Below, in pieces: positions 15,959 through 23,813 of a stretch of DNA of 64,000 nt. The stretch is from Firm-08 sp045541535 (GTDB lineage: Bacteria; Bacillota; Clostridia; Oscillospirales; QAKW01). The stretch covers positions 1 through 64,000 of the forward strand of contig JAZQJG010000095.1 in NCBI GenBank assembly GCA_045541535.1, in the 5' to 3' direction. Position 1 is the stretch's first letter; every line of letters starts with the position of its first letter. A program made the position numbers and the translations under genes. Below the pieces are notes generated by a model. The model was given only the letters and a program-made list of their open reading frames with translations. It ran no database searches and had not been told where the DNA came from.

Positions 15959-16640
15959 GAAAATGAAACTGACCCAGAATCACACCGACGGCAATCACAG
16001 GGCCCATTCGGCGGGAATCTCCGCCGATTATCCTGTGGATGAATGCTGTGGGGACACCGGCAGGGGCTGGTTTTACTGCCCTTGTGATGAAATGAAGGTG
16101 GTGAAGAAATACACCGCCGGGGTCAATACGGTGTGGCTGGAGAGCACGTCGCCGGTGGTGATGCCCGTGGGCAGCGCCTACGTCACCGTTATGGTGGAGC
16201 ATCTGAATGACGACGATATGGAAAAGCTGGCGGTGGGGCAGACCTTCCGAAGGGGAGAGAAAATGTTCCGTGAGGGCAAGGACGGCGCCACCGGCAATCA
16301 CTTCCATATGGCGGTGGGTACCGGTCACAAAAACGGTGGCGGCTGGAGTAAAAATTCCAAAGGCGCCTGGGTGCTGACCGTTACCGGCCGGCCCCTTACG
16401 GCCGACGAGGCCTTTTATCTGGAGGACACCGAGGTGATCAACGCCAAGGGGTATTCCTTTAAAACCAAACCGAAGGAGGAAAAAATGGATAACATTCCCG
16501 ATAAATACGCCGCCGCGGCGGTGGCGTGGGCGCTTCAGCAGAAGGTGCTGGTGGGCGATGAAAAAGGAGATCAGGGCTTGCATCAGCCCATTACCCGTCA
16601 GGATGCGGTGGTTATGATCTACCGTGCCATCGGTAAATAG
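15933..16640 (+). CDS. Phage endolysin: M23-like peptidase with SLH-like C-terminal domain
   Basis: 235 residues. N-terminal metallopeptidase-like region: H25-S-A-G-I-S-A-D32 supplies the H...D zinc ligands and GNHFHMAVG the HxH motif, as in LytM/M23 enzymes that cut peptidoglycan cross-bridges. C-terminal 45 residues (AAVAWALQQKVLVGD ... ITRQDAVVMIYRAIGK) look like one SLH/cell-wall-binding unit. No signal peptide, so export depends on the holin encoded next. RBS GGGAGGAG. Confidence 0.72.
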   Translation: MNYLVYPCKKMKLTQNHTDGNHRAHSAGISADYPVDECCGDTGRGWFYCPCDEMKVVKKYTAGVNTVWLESTSPVVMPVGSAYVTVMVEHLNDDDMEKLAVGQTFRRGEKMFREGKDGATGNHFHMAVGTGHKNGGGWSKNSKGAWVLTVTGRPLTADEAFYLEDTEVINAKGYSFKTKPKEEKMDNIPDKYAAAAVAWALQQKVLVGDEKGDQGLHQPITRQDAVVMIYRAIGK

Positions 16641-16644
16641 GAGG

Positions 16645-17085
16645 ATGAGCGTGGTGGAAAAAATCAAGATCGCAGGCGCCGTAATTTTTGGTCTGTTGAT
16701 CACCTATTGTCAGAAGTATTGGTTGCTGTACAGTCTGGTGGCGGTGGCGGTACTGATGGATCTTATCAGCGGTATGGCCGCCGCGGTGGTCAGCGGCGAG
16801 GGGCTGTCCAGTTCCTTGGCCCGCAAGGGGTTTGTGAAAAAACTGATGTTGTTGCTGGCGGTGGGCTGGGGCACCTTTTTGGACGTGCTGTTGCCCTACG
16901 CCGTCAGTGCTCTGGGGCTGGAGATACAGACGGGCTTGCTGTTTTCGGCGGTGATCTGCGTGTATATCTGCATCGGCGAAAGTATTTCCATTATGGAAAA
17001 CATCTGTCGGGCCACCGACCGTCAGCCGCCGGCCATCATTCGCAAACTGCTGGAGCAGGCGAGAGAAAAAATGGATGAAGAATAA
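16645..17085 (+). CDS. Phage holin (toxin-secretion/phage-lysis holin family)
   Basis: 146 residues with three to four hydrophobic segments (about 7-30, 33-50, 70-88, 100-120) and the conserved YSLVAVAVLMDLISGMAAA and RKGFVKKLMLLLAVG segments of holin family 4. It would permeabilise the membrane to release the endolysin. ATG at 16645 follows TAGGAGG; a GTG upstream at 16624 has no better support. Confidence 0.85.
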   Translation: MSVVEKIKIAGAVIFGLLITYCQKYWLLYSLVAVAVLMDLISGMAAAVVSGEGLSSSLARKGFVKKLMLLLAVGWGTFLDVLLPYAVSALGLEIQTGLLFSAVICVYICIGESISIMENICRATDRQPPAIIRKLLEQAREKMDEE

Positions 17086-17109
17086 TAGTTTGATGAGGAG
17101 ATTGGAATT

Positions 17110-17619
17110 ATGTTTGATGAAAATACGGTAAACGACGTACAGATGTCTGTCGTGGAGACATCAGAACCCACTTTGGAAAACAGTGGCTCGGAGGAGCAGA
17201 CGGCGGAGGTCACGGCCCGCCCCCAAAGCAGGGAGGAAAATGCTCATTTTCGTCGGATGCGTTTGGAAAACGAGCGCTTGCGAGCGGAAAATGAGGAGTA
17301 TGCGGCGGCAGCCATTCAGCGACAGATGGAGGAGGATCTGGCGGCCATCCGTCAGATGGCGCCCGAGGTCGTATCGTTGGAGGAATTGGGGGAGGAATTT
17401 GCCACCCTGATCGCCGCAGGTGTGAGCGCACCGGTGGCCTATGCCGCTCTGCAACAGGCCAAGCAGGGCAGTGTACCGCCCACCATGGGCGCCGTGAACG
17501 GTGAGAGCAGGGGAGAAAAGGCCTTTTATTCCCCCGCGGAGGTGGATGCGTTGAGTCCGGCACAATTGGCAGATCCCGGGGTCTGGGCCAGAGTGCGGGA
17601 ATCAATGACGAAATGGTAA
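17110..17619 (+). CDS. Phage scaffolding-like protein
   Basis: 169 residues: acidic, low-complexity N-terminus, central charged coiled coil (about 40-80: ENAHFRRMRLENERLRAENEEY), then an alanine-rich segment and PAEVDALSPAQL. This pattern and its place just before the capsid gene fit a scaffold that templates prohead assembly. RBS GAGGAG. Confidence 0.75.
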   Translation: MFDENTVNDVQMSVVETSEPTLENSGSEEQTAEVTARPQSREENAHFRRMRLENERLRAENEEYAAAAIQRQMEEDLAAIRQMAPEVVSLEELGEEFATLIAAGVSAPVAYAALQQAKQGSVPPTMGAVNGESRGEKAFYSPAEVDALSPAQLADPGVWARVRESMTKW

Positions 17620-17637
17620 AAACGAAAAGGAGAAAAA

Positions 17638-18456
17638 ATGAGCTATAACAATTTTAAACCCAGTGTTTGGAGTCAGTTTATTCAGAGAGAACTGGAGAAA
17701 AAGTGCCGCTTGGTAGAGGACTGCTGGAAGCAGTTTGAGGGCGAGGCCAAGCACGGCAAGCAGGTGAAAATTTTGGGTGTGGGCTCTCCCACCATCGGGA
17801 CCTACACCGGTCAGTCCATCGGCGCGCCCCAGGTGATGGACGACACCGTGATCAATCTGGATATTGATCAGGCCAAATACTTTAACTTTATGGTGGATGA
17901 CGTGGACCGTGCCCAGAGTGTGCCCGGTCTGATGGAGACTCTCATTAAGGAGGCCACCGCCAAGATGGCGCAGACCCGTGACAGCTACGTAGCCTCTCTG
18001 GCCGCCGAAAGCGAGCAGATGAGCGCCGCCACCGAGATCGGTACCCCCGAGGAGGCCAAGAAGGCCTTGGACGAGGCGCTGTTGAAGCTGCGTGAGAACG
18101 ACGTGGATCTGGAGGACGAGGTGGTCATTGAGGTGGCTCCCTTCTTCTATCAGTTGCTCAGAGACAATCTGGCGGCGGTGAAGACTGACAACGACGAGCT
18201 GATCGCTCACGGTGTGGTGGGAATGTACGACAACTGCCGTGTCAAGCTGTCCAACAATCTGTACAGTGACGGCACCGATACCTATATGATGGTTCGTACT
18301 AAGCGCGCTATTGCCTTCGCCGGCGCCATCGATCAGATCGAGGCCTACCGTCCCGAGACCCTGTTCAGCGATGCAATGAAGGGGCTCAACGTATACGGCG
18401 CCAAGATCGTGCGTCCCAAAGAGTTGTACGTAATCAAGGCCCACAAGGCTGCTTAA
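17638..18456 (+). CDS. Major capsid protein (P22 coat-like)
   Basis: 272 residues, no signal, HK97-type fold inferred from family pattern. Opening YNNFKPSVWSQFIQRELEKKC and VKILGVGSPTIGTYTG resemble small Gram-positive phage coat proteins; QAKYFNFMVDDVD is the usual central strand. Strong RBS AAAGGAG. G+C and codon use similar to host genes. Confidence 0.85.
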   Translation: MSYNNFKPSVWSQFIQRELEKKCRLVEDCWKQFEGEAKHGKQVKILGVGSPTIGTYTGQSIGAPQVMDDTVINLDIDQAKYFNFMVDDVDRAQSVPGLMETLIKEATAKMAQTRDSYVASLAAESEQMSAATEIGTPEEAKKALDEALLKLRENDVDLEDEVVIEVAPFFYQLLRDNLAAVKTDNDELIAHGVVGMYDNCRVKLSNNLYSDGTDTYMMVRTKRAIAFAGAIDQIEAYRPETLFSDAMKGLNVYGAKIVRPKELYVIKAHKAA

Positions 18457-18504
18457 ACGGAGGGCGGGGGCAACCCCGCCTTCCCTACGGGGAGGTGACT
18501 TTGA

Positions 18505-19032
18505 ATGACATTGGCGCAAGCCAAACGGATCGTCCGCTTTTTGTTGGATGCGGAGGTCTATTTTCAATATGAACATAAGCTGAACGCCTTTTTTGATCTG
18601 GGACAGAAGCGAATCGCCTGCACCACCGATTTTTTACAGGCGGAAAAAACGGTGGAAGCAGAGCGGGAAAGCGAAATTGATCTGGTGGCGCTGGACGACC
18701 GTTTTTACCGCCTGAAAAAGGTGGAGGGCGGCTCGTTTGAAAAACTGTCGCCCACCCGTATTCGTGTGGCGGCGGGTAATTATCGGTTGATCTACGAGCG
18801 GTATCCCGAGACCGTTGACGAGGAGACGACGGAGGAATACACCTTTGAGATCAGCGAGTTTGCCCAGACGGCGCTACCCTATTTTGTGGCCTCGCAAATC
18901 ACGGCGATGGAGCATGATCTGCGCTATCATCAGTTGTATGCCGATGAATTTGCCGCCATTTTGGAAAACGTGGCGGTGGCTCGCAAGGAAGGCAATCTGC
19001 ACGTGATCAGCACGGCGGGGTGGAGCAAATGA
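18505..19032 (+). CDS. Head-tail connector/tail adaptor-like protein
   Basis: 175 residues, mostly helical at both ends with a strand-rich middle (RIRVAAGNYRLIYERYPETV). FLLDAEVYFQYEHKLNAFFDLGQKRI at the start and QTALPYFVASQITAMEHD near the end are like gp4/gatekeeper-type adaptors placed after capsid genes in podoviruses. It overlaps the next gene by 4 nt. Confidence 0.55.
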   Translation: MTLAQAKRIVRFLLDAEVYFQYEHKLNAFFDLGQKRIACTTDFLQAEKTVEAERESEIDLVALDDRFYRLKKVEGGSFEKLSPTRIRVAAGNYRLIYERYPETVDEETTEEYTFEISEFAQTALPYFVASQITAMEHDLRYHQLYADEFAAILENVAVARKEGNLHVISTAGWSK

Positions 19033-21071
19033 GATATTATGCAAGACGCAGAAATTATAATGCTCCTTCCGTCTATCTGCTGGGCGGCGGGGAACTGCAG
19101 GGAATGGATACCGGCAGTACCGTCTTACCGCCGGAGCGGGCGGCGCTGGCAGAAAATCTGTGGCGGGAGGCGGACGGCTGTGTTTGCAAGCGGCCCGGCT
19201 TTCGTTTGCAGGAGGATCTGCAGGTGGACGGGAAGATCCGCTGTGTCAGGGAATTCGGCGGGTATCGGTTTATCTACTACGAGAAAGAGCGAGGCGTGGC
19301 CTATTTACGACGGGAGCAGGGGAGTATACGGTTGGAACGACGGGTGAAGTCGCCGCTGACCATGCTCCCGTTCGGGGATCGGCTGTTGATTCTGACTCCC
19401 GGTGAATGGATCGTCGTGGACAGCGAAGGAAACATAAAGGCCCTGCGCAAGAATGGTGTTGCGTCGCTGAACTGGGACTGGGATGCACAACTTAATTTCA
19501 ACTGGAATCTGCGGCAGAGTGATCTGCGGGTGCCGCTGATCCGCAGTGGCTCCTCTCCCACGGGCAAGGGGTTGAATCTGCAACCGCCCAACGATCTGGT
19601 GCCGTTGGTACAGGAAAGCTTTGTTTACACCAAGAGTCATCAGGAGGCCAAGCGTAATCGGTTTTGTCTGCAAAAGCGGCCGGAGCTGATGGGCGCCTTA
19701 CCGGTGGACGAACAGGGAACGGCCCACGGTATCACCGAGGAGGAAAAGGCGATCCGTGTGGAAACGTTGGGGTTGAGCGCGCGGTTGGAGGTACGGTTGC
19801 TACGCACCGACGCCTATGGCAACACCACCGATTATTGGGCGGAGCGGCCGTGGGAGTATGCGGATAATATTTCCGCCACCGACGCCGCCTTCTGGATCCA
19901 CGGGATTCACGGAGCGGCGCTGGCTTACGACGGGGATGACAACGTGCGGATCACCTATTACGTGTCCCTTGCCGAGCAACGCAAAAAGGCGGAGAAGATC
20001 TTAAACGCCTTCTGTTATACGCTGTACGGCGTGGGCGGGCGGAAGGATCGGCTGTTTGCCGCCACCGACAATCAGATCTTTTACAGCGCCATGGACGATC
20101 CGCTTTATTTTTCCGAGCTGCAAAGGGTCACCTTGGGAGAGGGTGAGATTGGCATTCGGCTACTGGCAGGAGAGGATACGGTACTGACAGTATTGGCGGA
20201 TACGGGCGCCTGGCGGATCACCGGCAGTGCGGAAACGGAAGCCGGAGAATATGCGTTGGATGCCTATTTTTCCCTCTCTTTACGTCTGCCTTCCCCCAAG
20301 CCTGCCGGAAGGCAGTGTGTGGTAGCGGGCGGCGAGTTGTTGTTTTATTCCTACGAAGGATTGTGCGCGGTGACGCCCAGCGGTGTGTTGGACGAGCGAT
20401 GCGTGCAGATCCGTTCCCGTCGTCTGGAGGGATTACTGAAAAAAGAAAGTCCCGATGACATTCGTATGTATGCGTGGCAGAATTATCTGTTTCTGGCGGG
20501 GAAAAAGGGAATATATCTATTGGATTTACAACGTAAAGTCAAGGTCAGCGGCGACGCTTACAGCACCCACGGCTACGAGGGCTATTTCTGGCCGGGGATC
20601 GTGGCGGACAGCTTCGCTTCAGGCGATCGGCCGGCGATTTACAGCGAGGGATGCGCCTATATGCTGGCAAGCGGCAAGATATCAAGTGATTATCACGACG
20701 AGTGGTTGCTGGAGGGCAAATTACAGGAATTGCCCATTGCCGCCCGTTGGCAAAGCGGACGGATGATCGGTAATCCCGGTCGTTGTCAATGGTTTCGAGG
20801 GCTGATCTTGCATTGTGACGGGGCAACCGCTCTGCGCATCAAGGCGGAAGGGGAGCGGGGCGAGGTGACCCTGCACGATTACAGCGGGGCGCTGGGTGAA
20901 TTCCGCTATGGTTGGTTGTATTACGGACAACTGTATTACGGCTGTCAACCCAAAAGGGTGCGACGGTATCCCATCTCACTGTCCCACAGCCGATGGCTAC
21001 GGTTGACGCTGGAAAACGACGTGCCGGATCAGCCCTTCCGACTGCAGACCTACATCATTGAATATCAATAG
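19029..21071 (+). CDS. Large phage tail/stabilisation protein, beta-propeller-like
   Basis: 680 residues, strand-rich, no signal peptide. Repeated blade-like segments (YRFIYYEKERGVAYLRR, DRLLILTPGEWIVVDS, DRLFAATDNQIFYSAM, NYLFLAGKKGIYLLDL) fit the propeller tail-needle/stabilisation proteins of podoviruses (P22 gp10-like). ATG at 19029 overlaps the previous stop (ATGA); a GTG nine bases upstream is also possible. Confidence 0.65.
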   Translation: MRYYARRRNYNAPSVYLLGGGELQGMDTGSTVLPPERAALAENLWREADGCVCKRPGFRLQEDLQVDGKIRCVREFGGYRFIYYEKERGVAYLRREQGSIRLERRVKSPLTMLPFGDRLLILTPGEWIVVDSEGNIKALRKNGVASLNWDWDAQLNFNWNLRQSDLRVPLIRSGSSPTGKGLNLQPPNDLVPLVQESFVYTKSHQEAKRNRFCLQKRPELMGALPVDEQGTAHGITEEEKAIRVETLGLSARLEVRLLRTDAYGNTTDYWAERPWEYADNISATDAAFWIHGIHGAALAYDGDDNVRITYYVSLAEQRKKAEKILNAFCYTLYGVGGRKDRLFAATDNQIFYSAMDDPLYFSELQRVTLGEGEIGIRLLAGEDTVLTVLADTGAWRITGSAETEAGEYALDAYFSLSLRLPSPKPAGRQCVVAGGELLFYSYEGLCAVTPSGVLDERCVQIRSRRLEGLLKKESPDDIRMYAWQNYLFLAGKKGIYLLDLQRKVKVSGDAYSTHGYEGYFWPGIVADSFASGDRPAIYSEGCAYMLASGKISSDYHDEWLLEGKLQELPIAARWQSGRMIGNPGRCQWFRGLILHCDGATALRIKAEGERGEVTLHDYSGALGEFRYGWLYYGQLYYGCQPKRVRRYPISLSHSRWLRLTLENDVPDQPFRLQTYIIEYQ

Positions 21072-21082
21072 GAGGGATACCT

Positions 21083-21745
21083 TTGACGATTATAGAAGCA
21101 TACGAGCGCTCGTATGCCCGAAGAAACCAGGGGGTGCGGCAAAAACTGGCCGCCAAAAAGAGCGCTTTACAAAAGAAAAAGCAACGGCTGTCGGTGGCGG
21201 GGGAGGAAGAAATGCGTTTGGCGTATGCCAAGCATATGCAGCTTTCTGCCCTGAAGGGACAGCAAAATCGGGCCAAGGGCCGTCACGGCGGCGCAGATGA
21301 AAATTCGGTGGCGGGATTGACCCAGAGTCACCGTCGTCAGCAGGAGCAACGCTTGCTCTCGGTGGAACAATCCAAGGCGGCGGTGGATAGTGAGATTCAA
21401 CAGGCTGAGGCTACGGCCCAGCGTTCCATTGCCAGCAACGAGCGGGAGCTGCAGCTTAAAAAGGATCAGCAGCAGATCAAGGAGGAGGCGGCCGCCGCCA
21501 AAGCGGCGACCAAAAGCTCCAAAAAGTCCGGAAGCAAGAGCAAGAGCAGTGTGGCCAAAACGGCATCCCAAAGCATCATTGAACAGATGCAGAAGGGAAA
21601 ATACAGCGAGGAATTTGCCGCTCAACTGGGCTGGACGGACGCCCAGGTACGGGCTTACGTTTATCAGGCTCGCAAAAATATTGCAGAGGCCAAGCGGGAG
21701 AAGGAAGGGCGGTTGCCCGGTACCTACAAGCCGGCCTTGCGCTGA
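21083..21745 (+). CDS. Coiled-coil phage structural/internal virion-like protein (TTG start)
   Basis: 220 residues, almost wholly helical, Lys/Gln/Ala-rich, with a Lys/Ser hinge near 140-155 and a C-terminal segment FAAQLGWTDAQVRAYVYQARKNIAEAK. The start is TTG at 21083, 7 nt after AGGAGG; no ATG in frame nearby has comparable support. Last gene of the cassette; may be an ejected internal protein. Function unknown. Confidence 0.6.
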   Translation: MTIIEAYERSYARRNQGVRQKLAAKKSALQKKKQRLSVAGEEEMRLAYAKHMQLSALKGQQNRAKGRHGGADENSVAGLTQSHRRQQEQRLLSVEQSKAAVDSEIQQAEATAQRSIASNERELQLKKDQQQIKEEAAAAKAATKSSKKSGSKSKSSVAKTASQSIIEQMQKGKYSEEFAAQLGWTDAQVRAYVYQARKNIAEAKREKEGRLPGTYKPALR

Positions 21746-21750
21746 CAAAC

Positions 21751-21794
21751 AAAAACACACTCTTGGAGCATGGCCCAAGAGTGTGTTTTTTGTT
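21751..21794 (+). terminator. Intrinsic terminator closing the phage cassette
   Basis: A 16-bp perfect stem (21751-21766 with 21775-21790), 8-nt loop, T-run. It separates the cassette from the lipoprotein array. Confidence 0.9.
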
Positions 21795-21902
21795 TATATT
21801 ATACGAAAAAAATTCCAAAAGGTCTCACCTTGCAAAGAAGAATCTTAAATTTCTGTAAAAAGTATACAAAGGTCATAAAGAAATCTTGTAAAAGATGCCG
21901 TC

Positions 21903-21931
21903 TTGTCAAAACGCCTTTTATATTATAAAAT
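21903..21931 (+). promoter_or_regulatory. Sigma-A promoter of lipoprotein gene 1
   Basis: TTGTCA, 17-bp spacer, TAAAAT, in an A+T-rich gap. The gene starts 50 bp downstream with GAAAGGAAAG as ribosome site. Confidence 0.7.
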
Positions 21932-21981
21932 ATTTATAGCAAACGGAGTAGTCCGTAAAATGAAGAAAGGAAAGATGACCA

Positions 21982-23658
21982 ATGAAAAAAATGAGATCAT
22001 TGATCGTGCTGATGATCGTTCTGTGTATTGCGATGAGCATGATGGTCGCCTGCCGTCCCGCCGGTGAGGATGACGACGATATCATGTCCAACAACAATCC
22101 GACGGCAAACAACGGGGATAACCCCGGCGGTTCCGAAGGCGTGCTGGACGATGACGGTGACAACAACCCCTCCAACAGCACCAATACCAACACCCCTGGC
22201 AGCAACAACAGCAACACCCCCGGCAACAACAACAGCAACACTCCCGGCAACAACAATAACAACACCAACAATAATACGCCCGGCAACAATACCAGCGATA
22301 TTATCAGTAACCCCCTGATGAAGGAAGGCAAGAAGTACAACAACAACGCCGCCGTTTCCTTTGATCTGGATAAGACCGGTTTCTGTAAGAAGGGTACCCT
22401 TGCCGATCTGAAGGGCAAGACCCTGACCCTGTTTACCGGTGTAGACTACGGTATGTTCAGCTACTACAACAGCTCCAACAAGTACCTCAACGAGTGGGAT
22501 TGGTTTAAAGAGCTGAAGAGAACCTACGGCGTTACCATCAAGTACATCCGTTGTTCTCCCGGCGGCTCCAACGTTGTAAAGCCCTTCCAGGCAATGTCTG
22601 CCGGTAAGGACTGCGACTTGATCACCACCCACGTTGCTTCCTTCCCCTACATCTGCAACATTCTGGCTCCGCTGGATGATTATTGCAACTTCAGCAAGCT
22701 GGAGAATTCTCCCGGTCTGGATCCCCAGTCCACCCAGTTGACCCGTTGGAAGGGTAAAAACATCGTTCTGGGTCCCTGCCTGGATAACGGTTGCTTTAAC
22801 TACAACGCCACCTTCGTTAAGAATGCAGGTCTGGAGGATCCCTACGATCTGTGGAAGAAGGGCGAGTGGAACTGGACCAACTTCAAGAAGTATATGACCG
22901 GTTTGCCGGATACCACTGCGCAGGGTAAGGTCGTTTACGGCTGTGCTACCTGGTCTCAGTATTGGTACTGGGCAAATACTAACGGTGTTCCTTGCTTCGC
23001 CATCAACGGTGACGATCCCAACGGCGGTATCGTTAACAACTGGGATTCCGCAGAAGTTAAAGAGACTTACGTTTGGATGGAAGGCGTTATGGATGCCGGC
23101 GGTAACTACTACAGCGGTTCCGGCGGTGAGTTCTTCTGGAACACCCATAAGACCCATTATCTGGTTATGAATTACGGTACTTGCGGTGTTGACGTCGTAG
23201 GTATTCTGGAAGAGGAGAATAAGACCAACGATTACAGATGGTGTCCCTTCCCCAAAAACGAGAAGAATTCCAAAGCCGTTAACCACGTAGAGGTTTACGG
23301 TCGTTGTATCGGTATTCCCAGAAAGACCAATAAAGAGCAGAACAGAATCGCTGCCGTTAAATTCTGTGAGCTGTGGTGTAACCGTTATACCGAGGCCAGA
23401 TTTGACGCAATGATCACCCGCTCCAAGATGTCCTATGCCGAGGTTAAGGAGTTCTATGACTTCTCCAAGACCAACGGTAGAATGGGTATGGGCTCCGGTG
23501 TTGGTAAGCTGGCCTCCTTTGCAGGCTCCGGCACCAACGGTACCGACTTCAATATGTCCATTACCGACGCAGGTAAGTCTGTTGCAACCAGTATGGCAAA
23601 GCTTTCCAACTACGCTAAGCAAGAGGTTGCCAACGTTCTGAAATTCGGTATTCAGTAA
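21982..23658 (+). CDS. Solute-binding-like lipoprotein, paralog 1 (Asn/Pro/Gly linker)
   Basis: 558 residues. Lipoprotein signal: basic start, hydrophobic 7-20, lipobox MMVAC with Cys24. Then an acidic patch and a linker (about 60-108) of repeated N-T-P-G-N-N-N units. The mature domain begins near DLDKTGFCKKG and resembles family-1 extracellular solute-binding proteins: KTLTLFTGVDY, IKYIRCSPGGSN, QAMSAGKDCDLI, EGEWNWTNF-type and C-terminal AAVKFCELWCNRY segments. No permease or ATPase lies nearby, so a transport role is doubtful; surface binding of sugar or polymer is possible. Own promoter and terminator. Confidence 0.75.
   Translation: MKKMRSLIVLMIVLCIAMSMMVACRPAGEDDDDIMSNNNPTANNGDNPGGSEGVLDDDGDNNPSNSTNTNTPGSNNSNTPGNNNSNTPGNNNNNTNNNTPGNNTSDIISNPLMKEGKKYNNNAAVSFDLDKTGFCKKGTLADLKGKTLTLFTGVDYGMFSYYNSSNKYLNEWDWFKELKRTYGVTIKYIRCSPGGSNVVKPFQAMSAGKDCDLITTHVASFPYICNILAPLDDYCNFSKLENSPGLDPQSTQLTRWKGKNIVLGPCLDNGCFNYNATFVKNAGLEDPYDLWKKGEWNWTNFKKYMTGLPDTTAQGKVVYGCATWSQYWYWANTNGVPCFAINGDDPNGGIVNNWDSAEVKETYVWMEGVMDAGGNYYSGSGGEFFWNTHKTHYLVMNYGTCGVDVVGILEEENKTNDYRWCPFPKNEKNSKAVNHVEVYGRCIGIPRKTNKEQNRIAAVKFCELWCNRYTEARFDAMITRSKMSYAEVKEFYDFSKTNGRMGMGSGVGKLASFAGSGTNGTDFNMSITDAGKSVATSMAKLSNYAKQEVANVLKFGIQ
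22168..22292 (+). repeat. Asn/Thr/Pro/Gly low-complexity linker repeat
   Basis: Imperfect repeats of AACACCCCCGGCAACAACA-like units inside paralog 1. Units are multiples of three, so slippage would change linker length without breaking the frame. Confidence 0.75.
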
Positions 23659-23664
23659 AATTTT

Positions 23665-23694
23665 AAAAGAGACGTCTTCGGACGTCTCTTTTTC
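23665..23694 (+). terminator. Intrinsic terminator of lipoprotein gene 1
   Basis: 12-bp stem (23665-23676 with 23681-23692), TTCG tetraloop, T-rich tail. Confidence 0.9.
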
Positions 23695-23764
23695 TTGTGC
23701 ATATTAACTAATGTCAGTCATCCTTTTTTGTCAAAATTGCCAACTGTAATCCGGTAAAAATGTG

Positions 23765-23773
23765 TGTTATAAT
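23765..23773 (+). promoter_or_regulatory. Extended -10 promoter of lipoprotein gene 2
   Basis: TGTTATAAT. No -35 at 17 bp, but an upstream box, TTTTTTGTCAAAATTGCCAA ending about 24 bp upstream, is shared nearly base for base with the promoter of paralog 3. Confidence 0.7.
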
Positions 23774-23813
23774 GAAACCGTATTTATAATATAGAAGAAA
23801 GGAAACAAAGCAT

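Larger units (their letters stand above)
11213..21794 (+). mobile_element. Podovirus-like morphogenesis and lysis cassette (prophage remnant or domesticated particle)
   Basis: Fourteen same-strand genes with overlaps and short gaps: small and large terminase, small membrane protein, portal, coiled-coil structural protein, fibre-like protein, small protein, endolysin, holin, scaffold, capsid, connector, propeller-like tail protein, coiled-coil protein. No frameshift is seen. Not present: integrase, excisionase, repressor, replication, head protease, tape measure or tail sheath. Bounded left by a terminator and right by a terminator plus an unrelated gene. Unusual order: fibre and lysis genes sit between portal and scaffold. 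Confidence 0.85.

Noticed and set aside
11213..21794. Complete inducible prophage
   Set aside because: No integrase, repressor, replication genes or matching flanking att repeats were found within the window.
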